NCBI GenBank assembly: GCA_034659435.1
Contig: JAYEHJ010000073.1
Coordinates: forward strand, 1-10,896
Origin: JAGLYP01 sp034659435
Lineage (GTDB): Bacteria; Patescibacteriota; Patescibacteriia; Patescibacteriales; UBA12075
Reading direction: 5' to 3'
DNA length: 10,896 nt
Part shown: in pieces, positions 5,000-10,896 of the stretch
Position numbering within the stretch: the first letter of the stretch is position 1
Layout of the letters: every line of letters begins with the position of its first letter
Translations under genes and position numbers: made by a program
The notes under the pieces: generated by a model
The model's input: only the letters and a program-made list of their open reading frames with translations
Databases searched by the model: none
What the model was told of the DNA's origin: nothing

Positions 5000-5272
5000 A
5001 ATGGGGTTAAAGTAATCTCAAAGATAATAAAGAGAATATTCTAATNNNNNNNNNNNNNNNNNNNNNNNNNNNNNNNNNNNNNNNNNNNNNNNNNNNNNNN
5101 NNNNNNNNNNNNNNNNNNNNNNNNNNNNNNNNNNNNNNNNNNNNNATGACAGAAAGAAGAGGCTAAGGTGTGTCGGGAATGACAGAAAGAAAGGGCTAAG
5201 GTGTGTCGGGAATTACAGCTGATAGAAATGGGGTTAAAGTAATCTCAAAGATAATAAAGAGAATATTCTAAT
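4919..5272. other. Assembly gap flanked by an exact 127-bp duplication
   Basis: 100 N at 5046-5145. The 127 bp before it (4919-5045) and the 127 bp after it (5146-5272) are identical. A default-size gap between contig ends sharing exactly 127 bp, a common maximum k-mer, indicates unmerged overlapping contigs rather than biology. The real locus probably has one copy. Confidence 0.9.
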
Positions 5273-5279
5273 TTATAAA

Positions 5280-5984
5280 ATGTTAAATATAAAATTGGAA
5301 AAATTTGAAGGACCATTGGCTTTGCTTTTGCAGCTGATTGAAAAAGAGGAGATGGACGTAACAGAGGTAAGCTTGGCAAATGTTGCTGATCAATACGTGT
5401 CGTATATTCGCGAAGCAGGAAATATTATTCCGGAAGAAATGGCGGATTTTTTAGTTGTGGCGGCGCGTCTTTTGCTGATTAAATCAAAAGCGCTCTTGCC
5501 GTATCTTTATCAGGAAGAAGAGGAGGAGATTCAGGATTTTGAGGATCAGCTAAAAATGTATCAGGAATTTTTGGCTGCAACAAAAAAAATTGAGAGTATT
5601 CTAGGCAAGAAAAGATTTATGTTCGCGCGGGAGTTTAACCGCAAAGCGGCTTTAAGCCAAACAAATTCATTTTCTCCGCCAAAAAATATTAAAGCCAAAG
5701 ATATAAAAAATGTATTCAGTGATTTATTGTTTTGTTTGCTGCCGGAGGAAAAGCTTGAAGAGGAAACATTGGATCATAAAATAAATATTGAAGATAAAAT
5801 TATTTCCATTCAAAATGGTTTGCTTAATCGCATTAAAATGAGTTTTGACAATATAATGGCGGAAGCGAAAAATAAAACAGAAATTGTTGTTAGTTTTTTA
5901 GCGATTTTGGAATTAATGCGCCAGCGGGAAATAATGCTAAAGCAAGACGGACTTTTTAAAGAAATAATAATTGAAAAAATATAA
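5280..5984 (+). CDS. scpA: Segregation and condensation protein A (kleisin)
   Basis: The kleisin subunit that bridges SMC heads and, with ScpB, forms the SMC-ScpAB condensin acting on the nucleoid during chromosome segregation. The N-terminal FEGPLALLLQLIEKEEMDV (9-27) is the SMC-neck-binding helix motif. ADFLVVAARLLLIKSKALLP (55-74) is the conserved second helix region, followed by an acidic linker (79-86). The C-terminal winged helix starts near TEIVVSFLAILELMRQ (200-215) and ends LFKEIIIEKI. The 234 residues are typical. The start is an ATG with no Shine-Dalgarno, eight bases beyond the end of the duplicated assembly segment. It heads the scpA-scpB-dacA-tpiA-TPR run. Confidence 0.93.
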   Translation: MLNIKLEKFEGPLALLLQLIEKEEMDVTEVSLANVADQYVSYIREAGNIIPEEMADFLVVAARLLLIKSKALLPYLYQEEEEEIQDFEDQLKMYQEFLAATKKIESILGKKRFMFAREFNRKAALSQTNSFSPPKNIKAKDIKNVFSDLLFCLLPEEKLEEETLDHKINIEDKIISIQNGLLNRIKMSFDNIMAEAKNKTEIVVSFLAILELMRQREIMLKQDGLFKEIIIEKI

Positions 5985-5985
5985 T

Positions 5986-6071
5986 AATACAAATTACAAA
6001 TAACTACAAATTTACAAATACAGATAATTTAATTTATATTTGTAAATTTGTGTTTATTTGTAATTTGTAAT
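5986..6071. repeat. 35-bp inverted repeat between scpA and scpB
   Basis: The arms 5986-6020 and 6037-6071 match over 35 bp with three mismatches, built from iterated ACAAAT/ATTTGT words around a 16-nt loop. It fills the whole scpA-scpB spacer and ends five bases before the scpB ATG. It is followed by TCTTTT, so it might act as a weak terminator or processing site within the operon. Confidence 0.8.
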
Positions 6072-6076
6072 CTTTT

Positions 6077-6637
6077 ATGATAAAGCCAAAAATTGAATCG
6101 TTGCTTTTTATTTCAGCCAAGCCCATGGCAATTAAGCAATTGGCCGAGTTAATCAAAAAAGACAAAAAGGAAATTGAGAAAGCAGGGCAAGAGCTGGTTG
6201 CGGAGTATAAGAATAATAAAAAGGGCGTGCAGGTAATTAAGAACGGCTCTAAATTGCAAATGGTTTCTTCGCCTGAAAACGCAAAACTGATTAGGGAATT
6301 TATCAAAGATGAAACCACAGGCGAGCTGTCGCGCCCGAGTCTTGAGACCTTGACTATAATCGCTTATCGCGGGCCGGTTTCTAAAATTGATTTGGATCGC
6401 ATTCGCGGGGTTAATTGCTCTTTGATTTTGCGCAATCTTTTAATCAGGGGTTTGATTAAAGCGAAAAATGACAGTAAAAAACAGGAAATTTATTATACGA
6501 TTACTTTTGATTTTATTCGTTTTTTAGGCATTAACGATGCGCGCGAATTACCTGATTATGAAAAGTTAAGCAAAGACGACACGCTTGATCGGATGCTGAA
6601 CAGCGAACAGTCAAAAGACGAACAAACAAGCAAATAG
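6077..6637 (+). CDS. scpB: Segregation and condensation protein B
   Basis: A dimeric tandem winged-helix partner of ScpA that regulates the SMC condensin. Seen: a first winged helix with KIESLLFISAKPMAIKQLAE (5-24) and, in the second, the family signature SRPSLETLTIIAYRGP (85-100) running into IDLDRIRGVNCS (104-115) and LLIRGLIK. The 186 residues are normal, with a polar charged C-terminal tail from about 162. It lies 92 bp after scpA across a large hairpin and 18 bp before the carboxypeptidase gene. No Shine-Dalgarno is visible. Confidence 0.93.
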   Translation: MIKPKIESLLFISAKPMAIKQLAELIKKDKKEIEKAGQELVAEYKNNKKGVQVIKNGSKLQMVSSPENAKLIREFIKDETTGELSRPSLETLTIIAYRGPVSKIDLDRIRGVNCSLILRNLLIRGLIKAKNDSKKQEIYYTITFDFIRFLGINDARELPDYEKLSKDDTLDRMLNSEQSKDEQTSK

Positions 6638-6655
6638 ATATTTAATAAAATACTC

Positions 6656-7642
6656 ATGCATAAAAATCCATTTTTTTTAATCCCAACTTTTATCGCGATT
6701 ATATTTATGTTCGGCTCTTTGTTTTTATTCTACAGTTTACCAACGCAAAGCGCTTATCAGGAAATAGAGCCGGCAGCGCAGCAGGCAAAATTTATGCCTG
6801 AATTAATATTTAATCCTTTGCCGGAAAATAAAGCAATAAAGATCGGCGCGGCTGTTCCGAAAAAAATAACAGAAGCGGCAGACCCTTATGTTAATCCAGG
6901 CGCCGCGGTGATTATGGACAGCCAAAGCGGAAAAATAATATTCAGCAAAGATGCTAACAGCCCAAGAGCAATCGCCAGCATCACAAAACTAGCCACAGCT
7001 TTGGTGTTTTTGGATAATAACCCCGGATGGGAGGCTGAATATGAGATTAAGCATTCGGATCGCGTTAATGGCGGGAAAATTTATTTATTCAGCGGAGAAA
7101 AGGTTAAGATTAAAGATTTGTTTTATTTAAGCTTGGTAGGCTCCGCCAATACGGCGACCTTGGCTTTGGTAAATTCAACAGGATTAAGCGAAACTGAATT
7201 TGTGGCGGCAATGAACGCAAAAGCAAAAGATTTAAATTTAAAAAATACTAATTTTGTTGATTCCATCGGTTTAAGCCATTTAAATCGCTCTACCGCTTAT
7301 GAGGCGGCAAAATTGGCAAAAGCGGCTTTTGAAAATGAAGATATTAGCAGGGCGGTTATGAGCAAGGAGTATTTTTTTACAACGGCAGGCGGCAGAAAAA
7401 AGATCGTGTATAATACTGATTCTTTGTTAAAAAGTTTCCCCATTAACGGCATAAAGCTGTCCGGCGGCAAAACAGGCTATACGCCGGTTGCCGGTTATTG
7501 TTTTGCCGGCAAATTTAAGAATGAAAGCAATCAAGAAATTTTCGTTGTAATTTTGGGCGGAGAAAATCATGATTATCGCTTTCAAAAAACCAAAGAACTT
7601 GCCTTATGGACTTATAACAATTTTTCTTGGAAATATTATTAA
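6656..7642 (+). CDS. dacA: D-alanyl-D-alanine carboxypeptidase (peptidase S11, DacA-like)
   Basis: Removes the terminal D-Ala from peptidoglycan stem peptides outside the cytoplasmic membrane (low-molecular-mass penicillin-binding protein). A hydrophobic N-terminal segment (about 6-27) is a signal anchor, followed by a low-complexity linker to about 78. The catalytic domain carries all three active-site motifs: S108-I-T-K111 (nucleophile and general base), S163-A-N165 and K272-T-G274 in SGGKTGYTP. The 328 residues end soon after the domain, without the C-terminal amphipathic anchor of longer DacA proteins, so the N-terminal segment probably holds it to the membrane. A D,D-endopeptidase role is the main alternative within S11. 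It sits 18 bp after scpB and 12 bp before tpiA. Confidence 0.88.
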   Translation: MHKNPFFLIPTFIAIIFMFGSLFLFYSLPTQSAYQEIEPAAQQAKFMPELIFNPLPENKAIKIGAAVPKKITEAADPYVNPGAAVIMDSQSGKIIFSKDANSPRAIASITKLATALVFLDNNPGWEAEYEIKHSDRVNGGKIYLFSGEKVKIKDLFYLSLVGSANTATLALVNSTGLSETEFVAAMNAKAKDLNLKNTNFVDSIGLSHLNRSTAYEAAKLAKAAFENEDISRAVMSKEYFFTTAGGRKKIVYNTDSLLKSFPINGIKLSGGKTGYTPVAGYCFAGKFKNESNQEIFVVILGGENHDYRFQKTKELALWTYNNFSWKYY

Positions 7643-7654
7643 TAATTAAAATAT

Positions 7655-8419
7655 ATGAATGATGAAAAAATTATTATCGCCAATTGGAAAATGAAATTGA
7701 ATTTAAAAGAAACATTGGAATTAGCGAAAAATATCAAAACAAAATTTAAAGATTTGAATGGCGGAGAAATCGCGGTTTGTCCGAATTTTATATCTTTATT
7801 GGAAGTCGCGAAGATTTTAAAGAACAGCAGAATCAAACTGGGCGCGCAGGATGTTTTTTGGGAGCGGAAAGGCGCTTATACAGGTGAAGTTTCTTCCGGT
7901 CTTTTGGTTGAAACCGGCTGTGAATATGTTATAATCGGGCACTCCGAGCGGCGAAAATTTTTAATGGAAAATTATGAAATAATTCATAAAGAAATTAAAG
8001 CGGTATTGCAGGTTGAGGATTTGATTCCTATTGTTTGCATCGGTGAGAATTGGGATGAAAGAAAAACCGATCGCAGGGATTATGTTTTATATGATCAATT
8101 GCAACAATCCTTGTCGGGAATTGACGTGGTTGGAGATCAAAAAATAATTTTAGCTTATGAACCTATTTGGGCGATTGGCTCCGGAACAGCGATTGAGCCG
8201 TCCGAAGCGGAATACGCCCACAAAATTATTAAATTGACGCTTAACAATATGTTTGGAATGAATATAGTAAATAATAATTTTAAAATTATTTACGGCGGAA
8301 GCATCACTTCAAAAAACGTCAAAGGTTTTATCGGTTTGGAAAATCTTGACGGCATGCTGGTCGGCGGAGCAAGTTTGGACGCGGATGAATTTTATAAAGT
8401 GGTAAAAGCGGTTTTATAA
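7655..8419 (+). CDS. tpiA: Triosephosphate isomerase
   Basis: Interconverts dihydroxyacetone phosphate and glyceraldehyde 3-phosphate in cytoplasmic glycolysis. All catalytic residues are present: N10 and K12 in ANWKMK, the electrophile H96 in IGHSERR, and the base E169 in AYEPIWAIGSG, followed by a mobile loop 6 with GSG where GTG is usual. Phosphate-binding YGGS (213-216) and GGASL (237-241) are intact. The 254 residues are full length. It sits between dacA and the TPR gene with short spacers. There is no Shine-Dalgarno. Confidence 0.96.
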   Translation: MNDEKIIIANWKMKLNLKETLELAKNIKTKFKDLNGGEIAVCPNFISLLEVAKILKNSRIKLGAQDVFWERKGAYTGEVSSGLLVETGCEYVIIGHSERRKFLMENYEIIHKEIKAVLQVEDLIPIVCIGENWDERKTDRRDYVLYDQLQQSLSGIDVVGDQKIILAYEPIWAIGSGTAIEPSEAEYAHKIIKLTLNNMFGMNIVNNNFKIIYGGSITSKNVKGFIGLENLDGMLVGGASLDADEFYKVVKAVL

Positions 8420-8437
8420 ATTATAAAATAAATAATT

Positions 8438-9286
8438 ATGTATAATATTATTCCGTTAGTATTGATTTTAATCGGCTTAGGCGTAATTATTGTTATTGCC
8501 GCGAAAAAATTTTCAGTTTTGGCAAATCTGGATGTTGATAGCATCCGGTCGGAGCGGGAGGCAAAATTTAAAGAGCAGATTGTCAGCAATCGCTTAAAAA
8601 GAAATTATTTTAGATATTTCGCGAAGTTTAAGCAGTTTTCAAAACCGGTCGGACAAGCTATGGGCGGTTTTTTTATAAAATTATATAAAAAATTAGTTGA
8701 GTATAAAGAAGATTATAATGAGCAAAAGCAGACCGAAACCATTAATGAAAATATTCAAGAAAAATTATTTTTTGAAATTGATGAATTAATTGAAAAAGGC
8801 GAGCTGGAAAAAGTTGAGGCAAAATATATTAAAATTATCAGTTTGGACAGTAAAAGCATTAAAGCTTTTCGCGGTTTAGGCAAGCTATATTTTGAACGCA
8901 AGGATTTTAATGAAGCCAAACAAACCATTGAACACGCGATTAGGCTTTTGGAAAATGATTATAATGCTTATGAATCAATTGAAAATGAAAATTTAAATGA
9001 AGAAGAAAGAATTAAAAAAGATTATATTAATAGGAATTTACCCGGCGCGTATTTTGACTTGGCTTGCGTGTATAAGCAGCGGGAAAATTATTCTGAATCA
9101 ATTATTTCAATTGACAAAGCCTTGGCAATTGAGGCTAATAACCCAAGATTTCTTGACACAAAACTTGAAATCAGTATAATAAGCAAAGACAAAAATTTGG
9201 CTTGTAAAACATTGGAAGAATTAAAAGCAATAAATCCTGAAAACCAAAAACTTGAAGAACTGGCAAGGCAGATAGATGAATTGTAA
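8438..9286 (+). CDS. Membrane-anchored TPR protein, function unknown
   Basis: One N-terminal membrane helix (about 4-22, IIPLVLILIGLGVIIVIAA) is followed by a basic segment (37-88) that should be cytoplasmic by the positive-inside rule. A charged linker leads to about four tetratricopeptide-like repeats: 109-138 (FEIDELIEKGELEKVEAKY), 142-173 (AFRGLGKLYFERKDFNEAKQTIEHAI), 203-235 (GAYFDLACVYKQRENYSESIISIDKAL) and 237-269. TPRs bind partner proteins, so it is likely a membrane scaffold; the partner cannot be inferred. It is the last gene of the operon, 18 bp after tpiA and followed by a hairpin terminator. Confidence 0.75.
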   Translation: MYNIIPLVLILIGLGVIIVIAAKKFSVLANLDVDSIRSEREAKFKEQIVSNRLKRNYFRYFAKFKQFSKPVGQAMGGFFIKLYKKLVEYKEDYNEQKQTETINENIQEKLFFEIDELIEKGELEKVEAKYIKIISLDSKSIKAFRGLGKLYFERKDFNEAKQTIEHAIRLLENDYNAYESIENENLNEEERIKKDYINRNLPGAYFDLACVYKQRENYSESIISIDKALAIEANNPRFLDTKLEISIISKDKNLACKTLEELKAINPENQKLEELARQIDEL

Positions 9287-9294
9287 AAATACAA

Positions 9295-9335
9295 AAAAAT
9301 GAAAAAATTTTTGTTTTTTCATTTTTGTTTTTTTA
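9295..9335 (+). terminator. Terminator of the scpA-TPR gene run
   Basis: AAAAATGAAAAAA (9295-9307) pairs perfectly with 9314-9326 around a 6-nt loop, followed by G and a run of T. The stem is AT-rich and so weak, but it lies directly after the TPR stop codon. Confidence 0.55.
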
Positions 9336-9353
9336 TAGGGTTAAATTGTTTCC

Positions 9354-9377
9354 GCCCAAGGCGGATCAGCCTCGGGC
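9354..9377. repeat. Short GC-rich palindrome
   Basis: GCCCAAGGC (9354-9362) pairs with GCCTCGGGC (9369-9377) with one mismatch around a 6-nt loop. It resembles the other intergenic GC-rich palindromes in the window. Nothing else is recognisable between the terminator and the tRNA fragments. Confidence 0.6.
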
Positions 9378-9406
9378 TGAAAAAGTTAATGGTTAACGGT
9401 TATTAA

Positions 9407-9460
9407 GCCGAAATAGCTCCCGCTCAGCTCACTTTGTTCGTGATCGGGCAGGCAGTGGTT
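9407..9460 (+). pseudogene. tRNA-Thr 5'-end fragment interrupted by a palindrome
   Basis: GCCGAAATAGCTC (9407-9419) is identical to the first 13 bases of the tRNA fragment at 9471. The next tRNA bases, AGTGGT, resume at 9454 after a 34-bp insert (9420-9453). The insert forms CCCGCTCA (9419-9426) against TGATCGGG (9441-9448), with one mismatch. After AGTGGT the similarity ends. It looks like a tRNA remnant with a small palindromic insertion. Confidence 0.55.
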
Positions 9461-9470
9461 AAAATATAAT

Positions 9471-9507
9471 GCCGAAATAGCTCAGTGGTAGAGCACTTCC
9501 ATGGTAA
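9471..9507 (+). pseudogene. tRNA-Thr(GGU) 5' half, cut at the anticodon loop
   Basis: A 37-nt match to the 5' half of the complete tRNA-Thr at 9627, differing at two acceptor bases (GCCGAAA against GCCGACG). It has the full D arm GCTC-AGTGGTA-GAGC, anticodon 5' stem CTTCC and the full 7-nt loop ATGGTAA without intron, then stops matching exactly where the 3' anticodon stem GGAAG should begin. No TTTCGGC-type 3' half occurs in the window. It is not functional alone; it may be the left half of a tRNA gene split by integration. Confidence 0.75.
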
Positions 9508-9626
9508 AGTATCGCTAGTAGTTAGTGTGGTGGTTCGGAGCTAGTATTAGCTTCTATCCTGAAAACTACTAACCACTCTTTCTGAGTAGTGTCCCACTAG
9601 ACTTAATAATATTTACAATTTAATAT
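9508..9626 (+). other. Structured non-coding segment between tRNA copies
   Basis: 119 bp, no ORF. It can fold as an outer stem AGTAGTTAGT (9517-9526) with ACTAACCACT (9568-9577, one mismatch), an inner hairpin GGAGCTA-GTAT-TAGCTTC (9537-9554) and a further TAGTG-TCC-CACTA hairpin (9587-9599). No group I core motifs are seen. It could be an attachment-site arm of an integrated element, a remnant intron or a small RNA. Confidence 0.4.
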
Positions 9627-9902
9627 GCCGACGTAGCTCAGTGGTAGAGCACTTCCATGGTGAGTCACTCGACTCTTGCCCCTCCAGAGGGAAATCTCTG
9701 GTTGAATCCCGAATAACGGTTAAAGGCCTGCATAAGGTTCAGACCGTGGCGTAAATCATTATGACACGCCCGAGAGACTGACAAGGGAGACTAAGTCACG
9801 TAAGTGATATGTCTGATATACAGTCCAACCCCTATATATATGTTTTACAAAATAGGGTGTAAGTGAAGGAAGGGGTCAGCGGTTCAAGTCCGCTCGTCGG
9901 CT
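9627..9902 (+). tRNA. tRNA-Thr(GGU) interrupted by a group I intron
   Basis: Exons 9627-9661 and 9866-9902 join into a perfect cloverleaf: acceptor GCCGACG/CGTCGGC, D stem GCTC/GAGC, anticodon stem CTTCC/GGAAG with loop ATGGTAA (anticodon GGU, threonine), five-base variable loop GGGTC and T arm AGCGG-TTCAAGT-CCGCT, discriminator T. CCA is not encoded and must be added. The intron lies between positions 36 and 37, just 3' of the anticodon. Function depends on splicing. A terminator and an integrase pseudogene follow. Confidence 0.95.
9662..9865 (+). ncRNA. Self-splicing group I intron, 204 nt, ORF-less
   Basis: The 5' exon ends in U and the intron ends in G (GTAAGTG), the group I rules. Helices I can draw: P1 GGT/GCC with a U-G pair at the 5' splice site, extended by GAGTC/GACTC; P2 CCAGAG/CTCTGG; P3 TCCC/GGGA; P4 ACGGT/ACCGT; P5 CCT/AGG; P6 GGCGT/ACGCC; P7 GACTG/CAGTC, within a GAGACTGACAAGGGAG element like the tRNA-Leu intron core; P8 TCAC-GTAA-GTGA; P9 CCCTAT/ATAGGG; and P10 CTT with the AAG of the 3' exon. 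The compact size without an endonuclease resembles tRNA introns of the IC3 type, but the subclass is inferred. Confidence 0.92.
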
Positions 9903-9913
9903 CAACAATAAAG

Positions 9914-9942
9914 AAGTCTGTATTTGTATTGCAGGCTTTTTT
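9914..9942 (+). terminator. Terminator of the tRNA-Thr gene
   Basis: AAGTCTG (9914-9920) pairs with CAGGCTT (9932-9938, one T-G position), followed by TTTTTTG. It ends just before the integrase ATG at 9945. Confidence 0.65.
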
Positions 9943-9944
9943 GT

Positions 9945-10823
9945 ATGGATATAAAACTTGTTAAACAAAGATTTTGCGACTATTCAATTTATATCAGAGG
10001 GAACTCTCCAAGCACAATTAAGCGCTATAATATTGTTATAGATTTTTTTGCTAAAGCTGAATCAGTAGGTGACATCTCGGAGGTATCAAAAGAAAAGATC
10101 CTATCATTCTTCTATAATGGACGTATAGACAGAAAATGGCAACCAGCAACCTTTATAAGTTATTATAATACTTTGTCAGTATTTTTTCAGTGGTGCATTA
10201 AGGAAGAGATCCTTGAAAAAGACTATACTGCTGAGCTTGAAAAACCAAGACTTACAAAACGGTTCCCAGTTAAGTTGTCCCAGAGTGAGGCACTGAGGCT
10301 CCTTGAGTATGTATATAATTATCCGTATCAGAGTGAGTTTTTAAGAATTCGTAATCATGCCATATTTACTACTTTTATTTTTACAGGACTCAGACGGACG
10401 GAACTACTAAAATTAAAATATACAGATGTAGATTTTGAGGGGTTGTCTATCTTTGTCCGACAGGGGAAGGGGAATAAGGACAGAATTATACCACTATCCT
10501 ACCAACTAGCAGAAACTCTTAAAAAATATCTAACCGAGCGAAAAAGATTAAAAAAAACTTGCCCGGAGTTTTTTACATCATTGTTAAAGAACAAAGGCTT
10601 GTCAGAGGCGGGGATTAAACATATCGTTAATAAGTTGAAAAAGGCATCTGGTATAAAGTTCGGACTTCATTAACTCAGACATACGTTTGCAACTTTGATG
10701 CTAGAGGGTGGTTGCGATATTTATTCTTTGTCAAAAATGATGGGACACTCAGACATTAAAACCACAACCTGATTAGTCCTAACTATACTGAACCACAAGG
10801 TTAATGAATTTTTAACAAATTAA
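9945..10823 (+). pseudogene. Tyrosine recombinase (phage/XerC-D type integrase), broken
   Basis: Site-specific recombinase family. The N-terminal SAM-like core-binding domain (1-100, SPSTIKRYNIVIDFF) and the catalytic domain are clear: TGLRRTELL (catalytic R150), GKGNKDR (K175), HxxR as H242-stop-L-R245 followed by HTFATLMLEGG, and MMGHSDIKTTT (H268). Two in-frame stops break it: TAA at 10671-10673 inside HxxR (one C-to-T change from CAA) and TGA at 10770-10772, exactly where the nucleophile tyrosine should follow TTT. The original frame reaches TAA at 10821, about 292 codons, the usual family length. The start is ATG 9945 rather than the upstream TTG at 9924, which lies in the tRNA terminator. 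Adjacent tRNA and tRNA fragments suggest the remnant of an integrated element. The 242-residue truncated product lacks most of the active site. Confidence 0.88.
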
Positions 10824-10830
10824 ATTTTAC

Positions 10831-10868
10831 AATTTCATCAAATAATAGTATTGTTGAATTATGAAATT
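10831..10868. repeat. Small inverted repeat after the integrase remnant
   Basis: AATTTCAT (10831-10838) is the perfect inverse of ATGAAATT (10861-10868), with weaker pairing inside. It has no clear T-tract, so it is a poor terminator. Function unknown. Confidence 0.4.
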
Positions 10869-10896
10869 TAATTAACTAAAAATATATGGCAAACAG

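Noticed and set aside
4868..5272. CRISPR array
   Set aside because: The 33-bp units abut directly with no variable spacers, and the second block is a duplicated contig end.
5810..6318. Minus-strand ORFs opposite scpA and scpB
   Set aside because: They overlap well-identified genes fully and have no motif or ribosome site.
8997..9179. + strand ORF inside the TPR gene
   Set aside because: An alternate frame of a convincing TPR coding region.
9924..9944. TTG start extending the integrase
   Set aside because: It lies within the tRNA terminator hairpin; ATG 9945 gives the normal family N-terminus.
10671..10772. Stop-codon reassignment (UGA or UAA recoding)
   Set aside because: Both a TAA and a TGA interrupt the same degraded gene, and no other gene here has internal stops; pseudogenisation is simpler.
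10886..10896. Start of another gene (ATGGCAAAC) at the window end
   Set aside because: The A-rich ATG context fits, but only eleven bases are visible, too few to support a gene.

Overview
The window looks like chromosomal DNA from a small-genome, AT-rich bacterium, most likely Patescibacteria (the Candidate Phyla Radiation). This is inferred from the gene content, the very A-rich coding sequence, the mostly absent Shine-Dalgarno sites and the many intergenic palindromes; there is no rRNA or marker phylogeny here to prove it. Coding is standard, and UGA and UAA both behave as stops.

Layout. (1) 1-600: a small zinc-ribbon protein on + and a 72-aa protein of unknown function on -, back to back around a shared bidirectional hairpin terminator. 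(2) 600-1365: no long gene, but dense regulation. A minus-strand transcript starts near 883, encodes a 35-aa phenylalanine-rich leader peptide and ends at an intrinsic terminator near 684. Its RNA can form mutually exclusive 1:2, 2:3 and 3:4 hairpins, the architecture of a classical amino-acid attenuator. A divergent + promoter drives a roughly 150-nt RNA ending at a perfect 14-bp terminator. Two related palindromes follow. (3) 1366-3950: an aromatic amino-acid operon (prephenate dehydratase domain, prephenate dehydrogenase, class I aminotransferase), a six-codon ORF with a perfect Shine-Dalgarno, and a terminator. Together the three enzymes would take prephenate to phenylalanine and tyrosine. 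(4) 3959-4657: a YbaK-type aminoacyl-tRNA deacylase-like protein with histone-like lysine tails, under its own promoter.

(5) 4658-5279: a non-coding repeat region with two inverted palindromic units that show compensatory base changes, a 33-bp tandem array, and a 100-N gap flanked by an exact 127-bp duplication that is almost certainly an assembly artefact. (6) 5280-9326: a housekeeping run, scpA-scpB-dacA-like-tpiA-TPR membrane protein, ending in a terminator. It combines chromosome condensation (kleisin and its winged-helix partner), peptidoglycan trimming and glycolysis. (7) 9340-10896: a tRNA-Thr locus. It holds two tRNA-Thr 5' fragments, then a complete tRNA-Thr(GGU) whose anticodon loop is split by a 204-nt ORF-less group I intron, then a tyrosine recombinase pseudogene with a stop inside its HxxR motif and no recognisable catalytic tyrosine. 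This suggests an old integration at a tRNA anticodon loop.

The strongest observations are the Phe attenuator in front of an unknown small protein, and the intron-split tRNA-Thr beside split tRNA remnants and a dead integrase.
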